Shown here: positions 52,676 to 60,317 of the stretch, one piece after another | Layout: each line of letters starts with the position of its first letter | How positions within the stretch are numbered: position 1 is the stretch's first letter | DNA from: Neisseria shayeganii 871 | Lineage (GTDB): Bacteria; Pseudomonadota; Gammaproteobacteria; Burkholderiales; Neisseriaceae | Reading direction: 5' to 3' | Assembly: GCF_000226875.1 (NCBI RefSeq) | Contig: NZ_JH164926.1 | Coordinates: 177,819 to 241,006 of the forward strand | Length of the DNA stretch: 63,188 bases | Position numbers and translations under genes: made by a program | The notes under the pieces: generated by a model | Database searches by the model: none | The model's input: the letters and a program-made list of their open reading frames with translations, nothing else | What the model was told of the DNA's origin: nothing

Positions 52676-53563
52676 TCAGCCTTCCAATTCCAGCTCCAAT
52701 TCGGTATCCGTCCACACGCTGAGGTAGGCGGCATAAGCGATCAAACCGTTCCATACGCCGAGAAAAATCAGAATGGGCAGCCCGAGCCACCATTTCAGCA
52801 CGGCGGTAACGGCTTGGGGAAATATGGTAACAAACAGCACGAATAGGGTAGCCAGCGCACATGTGAATACCAGCATAGTCAGTGCGTATATCAGCAAAGG
52901 CACCAGATTGGCCATGCCGCCACGCACATTCATGGCCAAAGCGCGCACAGGGGAAACATTGCCCAGCATCACCAAGGACGGGGTGAAGCCGATGCTCAGC
53001 ATGATGCCCATCACGAAGACCAGACCGATAGCCAGCAGAGCGGCAATCTGCATGCTTGTGTTCTGCAGAAAGGCTTGCATGCTGGGGGAGGCGTCCAGCA
53101 AGCCGAATAGAACGGCAAGAGGCGCCGAGATGGCCATCAGCAAGACGAAGCAAATGATGAGCTGAATCAGCCCCAAAGCCAGCACTTGTTTGCCTTTTAA
53201 GCGAAAGCCGGCCAACAGGCTGCCGGCGGCCAATGTGCCGCTTGCCACTTGCGAAGCGGCGCCGTAAACCATGCCGCAGATGAGGAAGACATCCAGCAGG
53301 AAAGTGCCAACCGCACCAAGCCAATATAGATGGTTCGGCATAGGCATAGTTGTTGCCAACAGCTGAAACGGCAGATTGCACAACAATGCTGCCAGGCCGA
53401 TGAGCATCCATTTGCCCCCTTGCGCATGGAAAAGCGACAAGGTTTGCCAAGTCCATGTCCAGCCGGCGGAAGCCGCGCAACGGTTTGGCCTGGCCAGCAG
53501 ACCCCGTGTGCCGTCGGTTTCCGGTTCATGGCTGGATTGTGGAGGCTGATACAGATCGAACAT
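52676..53563 (-). CDS. BPSS1780-like membrane protein (second of two paralogs)
   Basis: A 295-residue inner-membrane protein with about six hydrophobic segments in the pattern of the uncharacterised BPSS1780 family. It has an N-terminal soluble head (FDLYQPPQSSHEPE), then RCAASAGWTWTWQTLSLF, paired helices, and a conserved GFTPSLVMLGNVSPVRALAMNVRGGMAN block (quoted in pieces: GFTPSLVMLGNVSP, VRALAMNVRGGMAN). It is clearly homologous to the upstream neighbour at 53586; the two share order of segments and the NGLIAYAAYLSVWT-type ending. Function is unknown. It ends in an acidic tail TELELELEG. Confidence 0.75.
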   Translation of the reverse strand: MFDLYQPPQSSHEPETDGTRGLLARPNRCAASAGWTWTWQTLSLFHAQGGKWMLIGLAALLCNLPFQLLATTMPMPNHLYWLGAVGTFLLDVFLICGMVYGAASQVASGTLAAGSLLAGFRLKGKQVLALGLIQLIICFVLLMAISAPLAVLFGLLDASPSMQAFLQNTSMQIAALLAIGLVFVMGIMLSIGFTPSLVMLGNVSPVRALAMNVRGGMANLVPLLIYALTMLVFTCALATLFVLFVTIFPQAVTAVLKWWLGLPILIFLGVWNGLIAYAAYLSVWTDTELELELEG

Positions 53564-53585
53564 ATCGATTTAGTTGCCCAACCGG

Positions 53586-54446
53586 TCAGCTTTCCAATTC
53601 GGCATTGGTCCACACGCTGAGGTAAGACACATAGCTGATGATGCCGTTCCATACGCTGAAGAACAGGGTGACAGGGATGCCGATCAGCACCATCAGGGCC
53701 AGGGCAACCGACTGGGGCAGGATGCTGCCCAGCAGTGCGGCCAGCAGGCCGAAGGCGATGGCCAAGCCAATCAAGGCCAGCACATAAACCAGCAGCGGCA
53801 GCAGATTGGCCAAGCCGCCGCGCAAGCTCATGCCGATGGCGCGGGTGGGCGATATGTTATGCAGCATCACTAAAGGCGGGGTAAACCAAGTGAACAGGAT
53901 AACGCCTACCCCAACCACTAAGCCGACCAAAATCAGGGCAAACAGAAGACCGCCCCAGTTCTGGTTTAAGGAGGCAAGGTTGAAGCTGACGCCTAACAGC
54001 AGGACAGTCGGTACGGCCACCGCCAGCAATAAGCCGAGAATGAGGAGGAATTGGAGCACGCCCAAAATCAACACTTCTTTGAATTTGAGTTGGAAGCCGG
54101 CAAACAGGCCGCTGATTTCCAGCTCGCCGTTTTCCACTTGCGAGGCGGCGCAATACACAATACCGCACATCAAAAACAAGCTGAAAATAAAGGAGAAAAT
54201 TTGAACCAGCCAAGCCATTTTCTCTGGCACCAATCCGATCACCACGCTGACGGCAAAATTACACAGCAGAGCAATTAAGCCGATCAGCAGCCACATGCCC
54301 CAACGCTCGCGGAAAATCGAAAAGGCTTGCGGAATCCAAGCCCAGCCGGTGGCTGCCGGGCAGCGGTTGGGGGTAGCCAAAAGGCTCAGTTCGCCGCTGT
54401 CTTCCGGTTCACCGCCGGATTCGGGGGCACGGTACACATCATACAT
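53586..54446 (-). CDS. BPSS1780-like membrane protein (first of two paralogs)
   Basis: A 286-residue paralog of the preceding gene, 22 bp upstream of it and certainly in the same operon. It has the same layout: soluble head MYDVYRAPESGGEPE, NRCPAATGWAWIPQAFSIF, about six membrane segments, conserved FTPPLVMLHNISPTRAIGMSLRGG, ending NGIISYVSYLSVWTNAELES. The duplication is old, judging from many substitutions. AGGAG lies before the ATG. It is divergent from leuA. Function unknown. Confidence 0.75.
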   Translation of the reverse strand: MYDVYRAPESGGEPEDSGELSLLATPNRCPAATGWAWIPQAFSIFRERWGMWLLIGLIALLCNFAVSVVIGLVPEKMAWLVQIFSFIFSLFLMCGIVYCAASQVENGELEISGLFAGFQLKFKEVLILGVLQFLLILGLLLAVAVPTVLLLGVSFNLASLNQNWGGLLFALILVGLVVGVGVILFTWFTPPLVMLHNISPTRAIGMSLRGGLANLLPLLVYVLALIGLAIAFGLLAALLGSILPQSVALALMVLIGIPVTLFFSVWNGIISYVSYLSVWTNAELES

Positions 54447-54593
54447 GGTTTACTTCTCCTGAAAAAAATTGACGGAATTTTAAAGAGTAAACGCTTGGAA
54501 TTCAAGTAAGGGGTGGCGGCTCGACGGACGGTGAATGCTGCCGGAGATGCTTTCAGGTAGCCTGTTTTGCCGGGAATTTAATCAATGAAATCA

Positions 54594-54731
54594 GCAAAAT
54601 TAGACAAAGTGTATATTTTGGCAAAATTAGCCAGCATTTCGGCTTGCGCATATGTCTAATTATGCGTATATTGCGGCCGATAAAACCGCAGCTACCTGCA
54701 GGCTAAGATAAATTTTTAGACAAAAGGTCTA
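54594..54731 (+). promoter_or_regulatory. leuA promoter with TAGACA/TGTCTA operator-like sites
   Basis: AATTAGACA (54598-54606) and its exact inverse TGTCTAATT (54653-54661) flank and enter a promoter TTGCGC (54644-54649), 17 bp, TATATT (54667-54672). A third site, the palindrome TAGAC-AAAAG-GTCTA (54717-54731), covers the ribosome-binding site three bases from the ATG. GCAAAATTAG is also directly repeated (54594-54603, 54621-54630). The layout is that of an autorepressed gene, and the HTH domain fused to LeuA is the obvious candidate binder. Confidence 0.6.
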
Positions 54732-54733
54732 TT

Positions 54734-56524
54734 ATGCAACTGGATATCGAACGCTTGATTGCGTACTTCGGCGGCGTGAACGCGCTGGCGGAAGCCTTGA
54801 AACAACAGCATCCCGAAGACGCCGCTTCGGCGGCGGCCATTTACAAATGGCGCACCCGCGGTTCGCTGCCGCTGAACCAACTGCAACGCCTGAGCGCATT
54901 GGCCGAAGCGCAAGGCCGGCCTTTGGATTTAAACGCTTTTCTGCAACAACAACCCACTTTGGAGCAAACCACCATGTCCAACCCCAATAACCGCGTCATT
55001 ATTTTCGACACCACGCTGCGCGACGGCGAGCAGTCGCCCGGCGCCGCGATGACCAAAGAAGAAAAAATCCGCGTTGCCCGCCAGCTGGAAAAGCTGGGCG
55101 TGGATGTGATTGAAGCAGGTTTCGCCGCCGCCAGCCCGGGCGATTTCGAGGCGGTAAACGAAATCGCCAAAACCATTACCAAGGCAACCGTATGCTCATT
55201 AGCCCGCGCCAATGAGAAGGATGTGCGTGCTGCTGGCGAAGCGGTATCACCCGCCCCGAAAAAGCGCATCCACACCTTTATCGCCACCAGTCCGCTGCAT
55301 ATGGAGTATAAGTTGAAAATGAAGCCGCAACAGGTAATTGATGCGGCGGTAAAGGCAGTGAAAATTGCCAAAGAATATACCGATGATGTGGAATTTTCTG
55401 CTGAAGACGCCGTGCGTTCGGATTTGGACTTTTTGGCTAGAATTTTTACCGAAGTGATCGAGGCGGGTGCCACCACTATTAATATTCCCGATACCGTGGG
55501 CTATTCGATTCCTTCCGTTTGGTATGAGCGTATTTCGGAAATCATCCGCAGCGTGCCGAATGGCGACAAAGTCGTTTGGTCCACTCATTGCCACAATGAT
55601 TTGGGCTTGGCCGTAGGAAATTCCCTAGCGGCGATTCAGGCGGGTGTGCGCCAGGTGGAGTGCACCATCAACGGTTTGGGCGAGCGGGCGGGCAATGCCA
55701 GCTTGGAAGAAATCGTGATGGCGCTGAAAGTTCGCCACGATGTGTTCGGATTGGAAACCGGCATCGACACCACCCAGATTGTGCCGGCTTCCAAATTGGT
55801 GTCCACCGTAACCGGCTACCCGATCCAGCCGAACAAGGCGATTGTGGGTGCCAATGCCTTTGCCCACGAGTCCGGTATTCACCAAGACGGCGTACTCAAA
55901 CACCGCGAAACCTACGAAATCATGTCTGCCGAAAGCGTGGGCTGGAGCGCCAACCGTCTCACTTTGGGCAAATTGTCCGGCCGCAACGCCTTCAAAACCA
56001 AGCTGGCCGAGTTGGGCATCGAGTTGGGTAGCGAGGAAGCATTGAACGCCGCCTTCGCCCGTTTCAAAGAGCTGGCCGACAAAAAACGCGAAATTTTCGA
56101 TGAAGACCTGCACGCCTTGGTGTCTGACGAAATGGTGAGCCTGTCGCAACAGGAGCATTTCAAATTCATTTCCCAGCACATCACCACCGAGACCGGCGAA
56201 GAGCCGCGCGCGGAAGTGGTGTTCAGCATGCACGGCGAAGAGAAGCACGCGCAGGCTACCGGTTCCGGCCCGGTGGATGCGATTTTCAAAGCCATCGAGA
56301 GTGTGGTCCAAAGCGGGGCGCAATTGCAGCTGTATTCGGTGAATGCGGTTACCGCCGGCACCGAGAGCCAGGGCGAAACCAGCGTGCGCCTGCTGCGCGA
56401 CGGCCGCGTGGTGAACGGGCAGGGCGCGGACACCGATATTTTGGTGGCCACGGCCAAAGCCTATTTGTCTGCGCTGAGCAAATTCGAGGGTGCAGAGCGG
56501 GTGAAAGCACAAGGTACGATTTAA
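54734..56524 (+). CDS. leuA: 2-isopropylmalate synthase with an N-terminal helix-turn-helix domain
   Basis: A 596-residue protein. Residues 81-596 are a normal 516-residue LeuA, the first committed enzyme of leucine synthesis: TLRDGEQSPGAAMTKEEK, the metal-binding STHCHNDLG, HESGIHQDG, and the C-terminal leucine-binding regulatory domain ending AYLSALSKFE. Residues 1-80 are an extra Cro-like HTH domain (FGGVNALAEALKQQ, then AAAIYKWRTRGSLPLNQLQRL as the recognition part, quoted in pieces). The ATG at 54734 has AAGG 7 nt upstream. A second ATG at 54974 (MSNPNNRV), with GGAG 10 nt upstream, could give the enzyme alone. A central block (about 55190-55620) is AT-richer. Confidence 0.9.
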   Translation: MQLDIERLIAYFGGVNALAEALKQQHPEDAASAAAIYKWRTRGSLPLNQLQRLSALAEAQGRPLDLNAFLQQQPTLEQTTMSNPNNRVIIFDTTLRDGEQSPGAAMTKEEKIRVARQLEKLGVDVIEAGFAAASPGDFEAVNEIAKTITKATVCSLARANEKDVRAAGEAVSPAPKKRIHTFIATSPLHMEYKLKMKPQQVIDAAVKAVKIAKEYTDDVEFSAEDAVRSDLDFLARIFTEVIEAGATTINIPDTVGYSIPSVWYERISEIIRSVPNGDKVVWSTHCHNDLGLAVGNSLAAIQAGVRQVECTINGLGERAGNASLEEIVMALKVRHDVFGLETGIDTTQIVPASKLVSTVTGYPIQPNKAIVGANAFAHESGIHQDGVLKHRETYEIMSAESVGWSANRLTLGKLSGRNAFKTKLAELGIELGSEEALNAAFARFKELADKKREIFDEDLHALVSDEMVSLSQQEHFKFISQHITTETGEEPRAEVVFSMHGEEKHAQATGSGPVDAIFKAIESVVQSGAQLQLYSVNAVTAGTESQGETSVRLLRDGRVVNGQGADTDILVATAKAYLSALSKFEGAERVKAQGTI

Positions 56525-56532
56525 GTTGCTCA

Positions 56533-56544
56533 ATGCCGTCTGAA
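56533..56544 (+). repeat. Canonical Neisseria DUS (ATGCCGTCTGAA)
   Basis: An exact copy of the 12-base uptake sequence of N. meningitidis and N. gonorrhoeae lies eight bases after the leuA stop. It is the only one I found in the window, against about 54 copies of the Eikenella-type word. Confidence 0.85.
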
Positions 56545-56564
56545 GGCATGTTGTGAAATCAGCA

Positions 56565-56599
56565 TCAGGCTACCTGAAACGGGTTTTCAGGTAGCCTGA
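56565..56599 (+). terminator. DUS-pair terminator of leuA
   Basis: Fifteen-base perfect arms (56565-56579 / 56585-56599) contain two exact DUS of the local type. It lies 40 bp after the leuA stop. Confidence 0.7.
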
Positions 56600-56685
56600 A
56601 ATCTTTTGTCCCCAATGTGACAGTATCTTCAGGGCATAAACACAATGCAGAAATGCGCCGCAAATGCAGTTTTTGCAAAAGTCTC
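56598..56685 (-). repeat. GAGACC-type repeat element, copy D (internally deleted)
   Basis: Read on the minus strand it starts GAGACTTTTGCAAAAACTGC, then has TGCGGCGCATTTCTGC and a TTTATGCCC..GATACTGTCAC block matching copy A. It ends at GAAATCTTTTGTCCCC (plus strand, 56598), which resembles a terminal repeat and touches an exact DUS (56586-56597). At 88 bp it lacks the second half of the longer copies. Confidence 0.6.
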
Positions 56686-56696
56686 GGTCTGGTTTT

Positions 56697-56747
56697 GCAA
56701 AGCATCAGGCTACCTGAAAACCCGTTTCAGGTAGCCTGATGCTTTGC
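56697..56747 (-). terminator. Long DUS-pair terminator of purA
   Basis: Twenty-three-base perfect arms (56697-56719 / 56725-56747) have two exact DUS in the stem. It lies 19 bp beyond the purA stop on the minus strand; TTTT follows on that strand. Confidence 0.8.
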
Positions 56748-56765
56748 TGCGGGATGATGCAAATA

Positions 56766-58064
56766 TTAGTTGAAGGGGTGTTGCAGCAGAATGGTTTCGG
56801 TGCGGTCGGGGCCGGTGGAAACGATCGCAATCGGGGCGCCGCATACTTCTTCGATGCGTTTCAGGTAGGCTTTGGCGTTTTCCGGCAGGGCGTCGAAAGA
56901 TTTGATGCCGACGGTGGATTCGCTCCAGCCGGGCAGGGTTTCGTAAATCGGTGTGCAGCCTGCTACCGCTTCGCTGCCGAAGGGCAGGATGTCGGTGGTG
57001 CTGCCGTCGGCCAAGGTGTAGCCCACGCCGATTTTGATTTCTTCGATGCCGTCCATCACGTCGAGTTTGGTGATGCACATGCCGCTGATGCCGTTGATTT
57101 GGATGGCGCGTTTCAGGGCGGCGGCGTCAAACCAGCCGCAACGGCGGGCGCGGCCGGTTACCGAACCGAATTCGTTGCCGCGCTGGGCCAGGCCGGCGCC
57201 GATGTCGTCGAACAATTCGGTGGGGAAGGGGCCGGAACCGACGCGGGTGGTGTAGGCTTTGACGATGCCGAGCACATAATCCAGCATTTGCGGTGGCACG
57301 CCGGCCCCGGCCGAGGCGGCGCCGGCCAGGCAGTTGGAAGAGGTGACAAACGGATAAGTGCCGTAGTCGATGTCGAGCAGGGTGCCTTGGGCGCCTTCAA
57401 ACAGCAGGCGCTCGCCGCGCTGGCCTTTTTCATACAGGGTGCGCGACACGTCGGCCACCATGGGCAGGATGCGGTCTTTGAAGCTGCGGATTTTCGCCAT
57501 CACGTCGTCGAAGCGTACCGGCTCGGTGCCGTGCAGGTGTTGCAGCTGCACATTGTAAAGATCGATATTGGCTTTGAGCTTGTCGCTGATGCGGTCGATG
57601 TCGGCCAAGTCGCCGATGCGGATGGAACGGCGGGCCACTTTGTCTTCGTAAGCCGGGCCGATGCCGCGGCCGGTGGTGCCGATTTTGCCGCTGCCGCGCG
57701 AGGCTTCGCGGGCTTGGTCGAGCGCGATGTGGTAGGGCAGAATCATCGGACAGGTGGGGGCGATTTTCAGGCGGCCTTCCACGTTTTTCACGCCGGCGGC
57801 GTTCAATTCGTCGATTTCACCCAACAGCGCTTCGGGGGAAACCACCACGCCGGAGCCGATGAAGCAGTCCAGCGTTTCGTGCAAAATGCCGCTGGGAATC
57901 AGGCGCAGAACGGTTTTTTTGCCGTTTACCACCAAAGTGTGGCCGGCGTTGTGGCCGCCTTGGAAACGGACCACGCCGCCGGTTTGCTCGGCGAGCCAGT
58001 CCACAATTTTGCCTTTGCCTTCATCGCCCCATTGTGCGCCAATGACGACTACGTTTTTTGCCAT
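56766..58064 (-). CDS. purA: Adenylosuccinate synthetase
   Basis: A 432-residue GTP-dependent enzyme joining IMP and aspartate in AMP synthesis. It has VVIGAQWGDEGKGK at the N terminus (catalytic Asp in GDEGKGK, about 13-19), GGHNAGHTLVV with the catalytic histidine, GTTGRGIGPAYEDK, and FEGAQGTLLDID. It is downstream of hisZ in the same direction, the usual betaproteobacterial order hisZ-purA, with an inverted DUS hairpin in the 104-bp gap (58065-58168). Confidence 0.97.
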   Translation of the reverse strand: MAKNVVVIGAQWGDEGKGKIVDWLAEQTGGVVRFQGGHNAGHTLVVNGKKTVLRLIPSGILHETLDCFIGSGVVVSPEALLGEIDELNAAGVKNVEGRLKIAPTCPMILPYHIALDQAREASRGSGKIGTTGRGIGPAYEDKVARRSIRIGDLADIDRISDKLKANIDLYNVQLQHLHGTEPVRFDDVMAKIRSFKDRILPMVADVSRTLYEKGQRGERLLFEGAQGTLLDIDYGTYPFVTSSNCLAGAASAGAGVPPQMLDYVLGIVKAYTTRVGSGPFPTELFDDIGAGLAQRGNEFGSVTGRARRCGWFDAAALKRAIQINGISGMCITKLDVMDGIEEIKIGVGYTLADGSTTDILPFGSEAVAGCTPIYETLPGWSESTVGIKSFDALPENAKAYLKRIEEVCGAPIAIVSTGPDRTETILLQHPFN

Positions 58065-58130
58065 GATGCTTACCCTGTTAAAGAATATTGGAAATAAAAA
58101 GAATCGATATTTTTGAAATCGCGGATGCTG

Positions 58131-58165
58131 TTTTCAGGTAGCCTGATGAGCAGGCTACCTGAAAA
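58131..58165 (-). terminator. DUS-pair hairpin between hisZ and purA
   Basis: Fifteen-base perfect arms (58131-58145 / 58151-58165) with two exact DUS lie three bases after the hisZ stop on the minus strand. It may end hisZ transcripts or lower read-through into purA. Confidence 0.65.
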
Positions 58166-58168
58166 CCC

Positions 58169-59311
58169 TTAATTTGCGGCCACCACCTGCCATACGCCGT
58201 CGATGCAGACCAAGCGTCGGTCGCAGGCGCCGATGCCGCCGCCGAAATCCACCACCACGCATTCGCCTTCGCGGCGTAGACGTTCGATGGTATTGCGGGC
58301 GGCCGCCGCATCGGCCTGCGCCACCGCAATGCGGTGCATATTTTGTGCCGGCGGCAGACAGGCGGCTACGTCGCGCAAATCGAAGCTGAAGCCGGTGGCC
58401 GGACGGGCGCGGCCGAAATGTTTGCCCAAGCCGTTGTAGCGGCCGCCGCGGGCCACGGCATCCGGCCAGTCGGCGTGGTAGGCGGCGAACAGCAGGCCGG
58501 TGTGATAGGAATCGACCCGCAGTTCGGATAAGTCGATGTGGATGTCTGCTTGCGGGAAAGCTGCACACACGGCTTCCAGGGTGGCGCGGGCTTTTTCGAT
58601 TTTCGGCAGAGCCGGTAAGCGGCTCATGGCGTCCAGCACTTCGCGGCCGCCGTAGAGTTCGGGCAGGAGCTGCAGGGCGGCGGCATATTCGGCGGGCAGT
58701 TCGCGGCCGGCCAGCCAGCGGCGGATGGAGGCGGTGTCTTTGTCCTGCATCAGCGCCAGCAGCTCTTCGGCATCGGCGGCGGGCAATTCGGCGGCGTGGG
58801 CCAAGGCATAAAAGACGCCGATGTGGCCCAAGGCCAGCAGCGGCTTGCCCACGTGTACGGTGTGCAGGCTTTTTAACATCAAATCGATCAATTCGATGTC
58901 GGCGGCCACCTCGTCGCAGCCGTAAAGTTCGGCACCGATCTGCAGCGGCTCGCGTGTGCTTAATGCGCCGTCGGGGCGGGCATGCAGTACGGTGCCGGCA
59001 TAACACAGGCGGTTGATGCCGTTGTTGGCCGACAGCAGGTGGGCGTCGATGCGGGCAACCTGGGGGGTGATGTCGGCGCGCAGGCCGAGTTGGCGGCCGC
59101 TGAGCTGGTCGACCACGCGGATGGTTTTCAGCGATAAACCGGGGTCGGCATCGGCCAGTAGGGAATGGCTGTATTCGGTGAGCGGCGGGCTGACCAATTC
59201 GTAGCCGTGCACGCGGAAAAGCGCCAACAATGCTTCTTTGGCGCTTTCCAGCTGGCGGGCCGTGGTGGGCAGGATGTCGGCAATGTGTTCGGGTAACTGC
59301 CAAGACTGCAT
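58169..59311 (-). CDS. hisZ: ATP phosphoribosyltransferase regulatory subunit
   Basis: A 380-residue histidyl-tRNA-synthetase-like protein that combines with short HisG to make the regulated first enzyme of histidine synthesis. It starts WQLPEHIADILPTTARQLE and keeps class II synthetase features (LRADITPQVARIDAH, and RYNGLGKHFGRARPATGFSFDL). It lacks the anticodon-binding domain, which marks HisZ. I chose the ATG at 59311; 14 residues more are possible but unsupported. Its presence implies that this organism has the short HisG form. Confidence 0.95.
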   Translation of the reverse strand: MQSWQLPEHIADILPTTARQLESAKEALLALFRVHGYELVSPPLTEYSHSLLADADPGLSLKTIRVVDQLSGRQLGLRADITPQVARIDAHLLSANNGINRLCYAGTVLHARPDGALSTREPLQIGAELYGCDEVAADIELIDLMLKSLHTVHVGKPLLALGHIGVFYALAHAAELPAADAEELLALMQDKDTASIRRWLAGRELPAEYAAALQLLPELYGGREVLDAMSRLPALPKIEKARATLEAVCAAFPQADIHIDLSELRVDSYHTGLLFAAYHADWPDAVARGGRYNGLGKHFGRARPATGFSFDLRDVAACLPPAQNMHRIAVAQADAAAARNTIERLRREGECVVVDFGGGIGACDRRLVCIDGVWQVVAAN

Positions 59312-59402
59312 GGTGTTTTTCTCAATCAATGCGCCGTTGCGGCGGGTGGGCAAAGGGCGGACTTTACCATAAATTCGGGCGGCGGGCAGCTTCGGCAGAG
59401 GC

Positions 59403-60254
59403 TTAATGGGTGTCGAGCGGCGCGAAGCCTTTGACCAAATCGTCCAGCTGTTTCAATTGGGCGAGAAAGGGTTCTAAGCAGTTCAGGCGCAGGGCGCAGG
59501 GGCCGTCGCATTTGGCTTGTTCCGGCTCGGGATGAGCTTCGAGAAACAGGCCGGCCAGGCCGACCGCCATGCCGGCACGGGCCAGGGTCACGATTTGTTC
59601 GCGCCGACCGCCGGCGGAATCACTGCGGGCGCCGGGCTGCTGCAGGCTGTGGGTGACATCGAAAAAGACCGGCACGTTCATTTGTTTCATGATGTCGAAA
59701 CCGAGCATGTCCACCACCAGATTGTTGTAGCCGAATGCCGAACCGCGTTCGCAGAGAATGATGCGGTTGTTGCCGGCTTCCAAGCATTTGTGGATGATGT
59801 GGCGCATTTCGTGCGGCGCAAGGAATTGGGCTTTTTTGATGTTCAGAATGGCGCCGGTTTTGGCCATGGCCGCCACCAAATCGGTTTGGCGGCTGAGGAA
59901 GGCCGGCAGCTGGATGATGTCGGCCACTTCGGCGGCCGGCGCGGCTTGCTCGGGCTCATGCACATCGGTAATCACCGGCACGCCGTAACGTTCTTTGATG
60001 TCGGCCAGCCACTGCATGCCTGTGGCCAGACCGGGGCCGCGGAAAGAATGCAGGCTGGAACGGTTGGCTTTGTCGAAGCTGGCTTTGAAGACGTAGGGGA
60101 TGCCGAGTTTGCCGCAGATTTCCACATAAGCGGCGGCGATTTCCATGGCCAGCTCGCGGCTTTCCAATACATTCATGCCGCCGAACAGCACGAAGGGGCG
60201 GTCGTTGGCGATGGTGAATCCGTTGAGCGGGATATGGGAAAGGGCGGTGTGCAT
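59403..60254 (-). CDS. kdsA: 3-deoxy-8-phosphooctulonate synthase
   Basis: A 283-residue TIM-barrel enzyme condensing arabinose-5-phosphate and phosphoenolpyruvate to Kdo-8-phosphate for lipopolysaccharide. It has FKASFDKANRSS, the GVPVITDVHEPEQ segment, NIKKAQFLAP, ERGSAFGYNNLVVD and VFFDVTHSLQQPG, as in metal-independent KdsA. It lies 64 bp downstream of the RnfB-like gene in the same direction and the two may be co-transcribed. The start codon has no strong Shine-Dalgarno. Confidence 0.96.
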   Translation of the reverse strand: MHTALSHIPLNGFTIANDRPFVLFGGMNVLESRELAMEIAAAYVEICGKLGIPYVFKASFDKANRSSLHSFRGPGLATGMQWLADIKERYGVPVITDVHEPEQAAPAAEVADIIQLPAFLSRQTDLVAAMAKTGAILNIKKAQFLAPHEMRHIIHKCLEAGNNRIILCERGSAFGYNNLVVDMLGFDIMKQMNVPVFFDVTHSLQQPGARSDSAGGRREQIVTLARAGMAVGLAGLFLEAHPEPEQAKCDGPCALRLNCLEPFLAQLKQLDDLVKGFAPLDTH

Positions 60255-60317
60255 GGTCGGCAGGCCTTTGTGGTGGGTGGAATGGGAATGGGAGAAGCAG
60301 GCTTTCAGGTAGCCTGT

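Noticed and set aside
56691..56706. GGTTTTGCAAAGCATC next to a DUS as a further end of the repeat element
   Set aside because: It looks like the element's right end, but it is the left arm of a perfect 23-bp terminator stem for purA, which explains it better.
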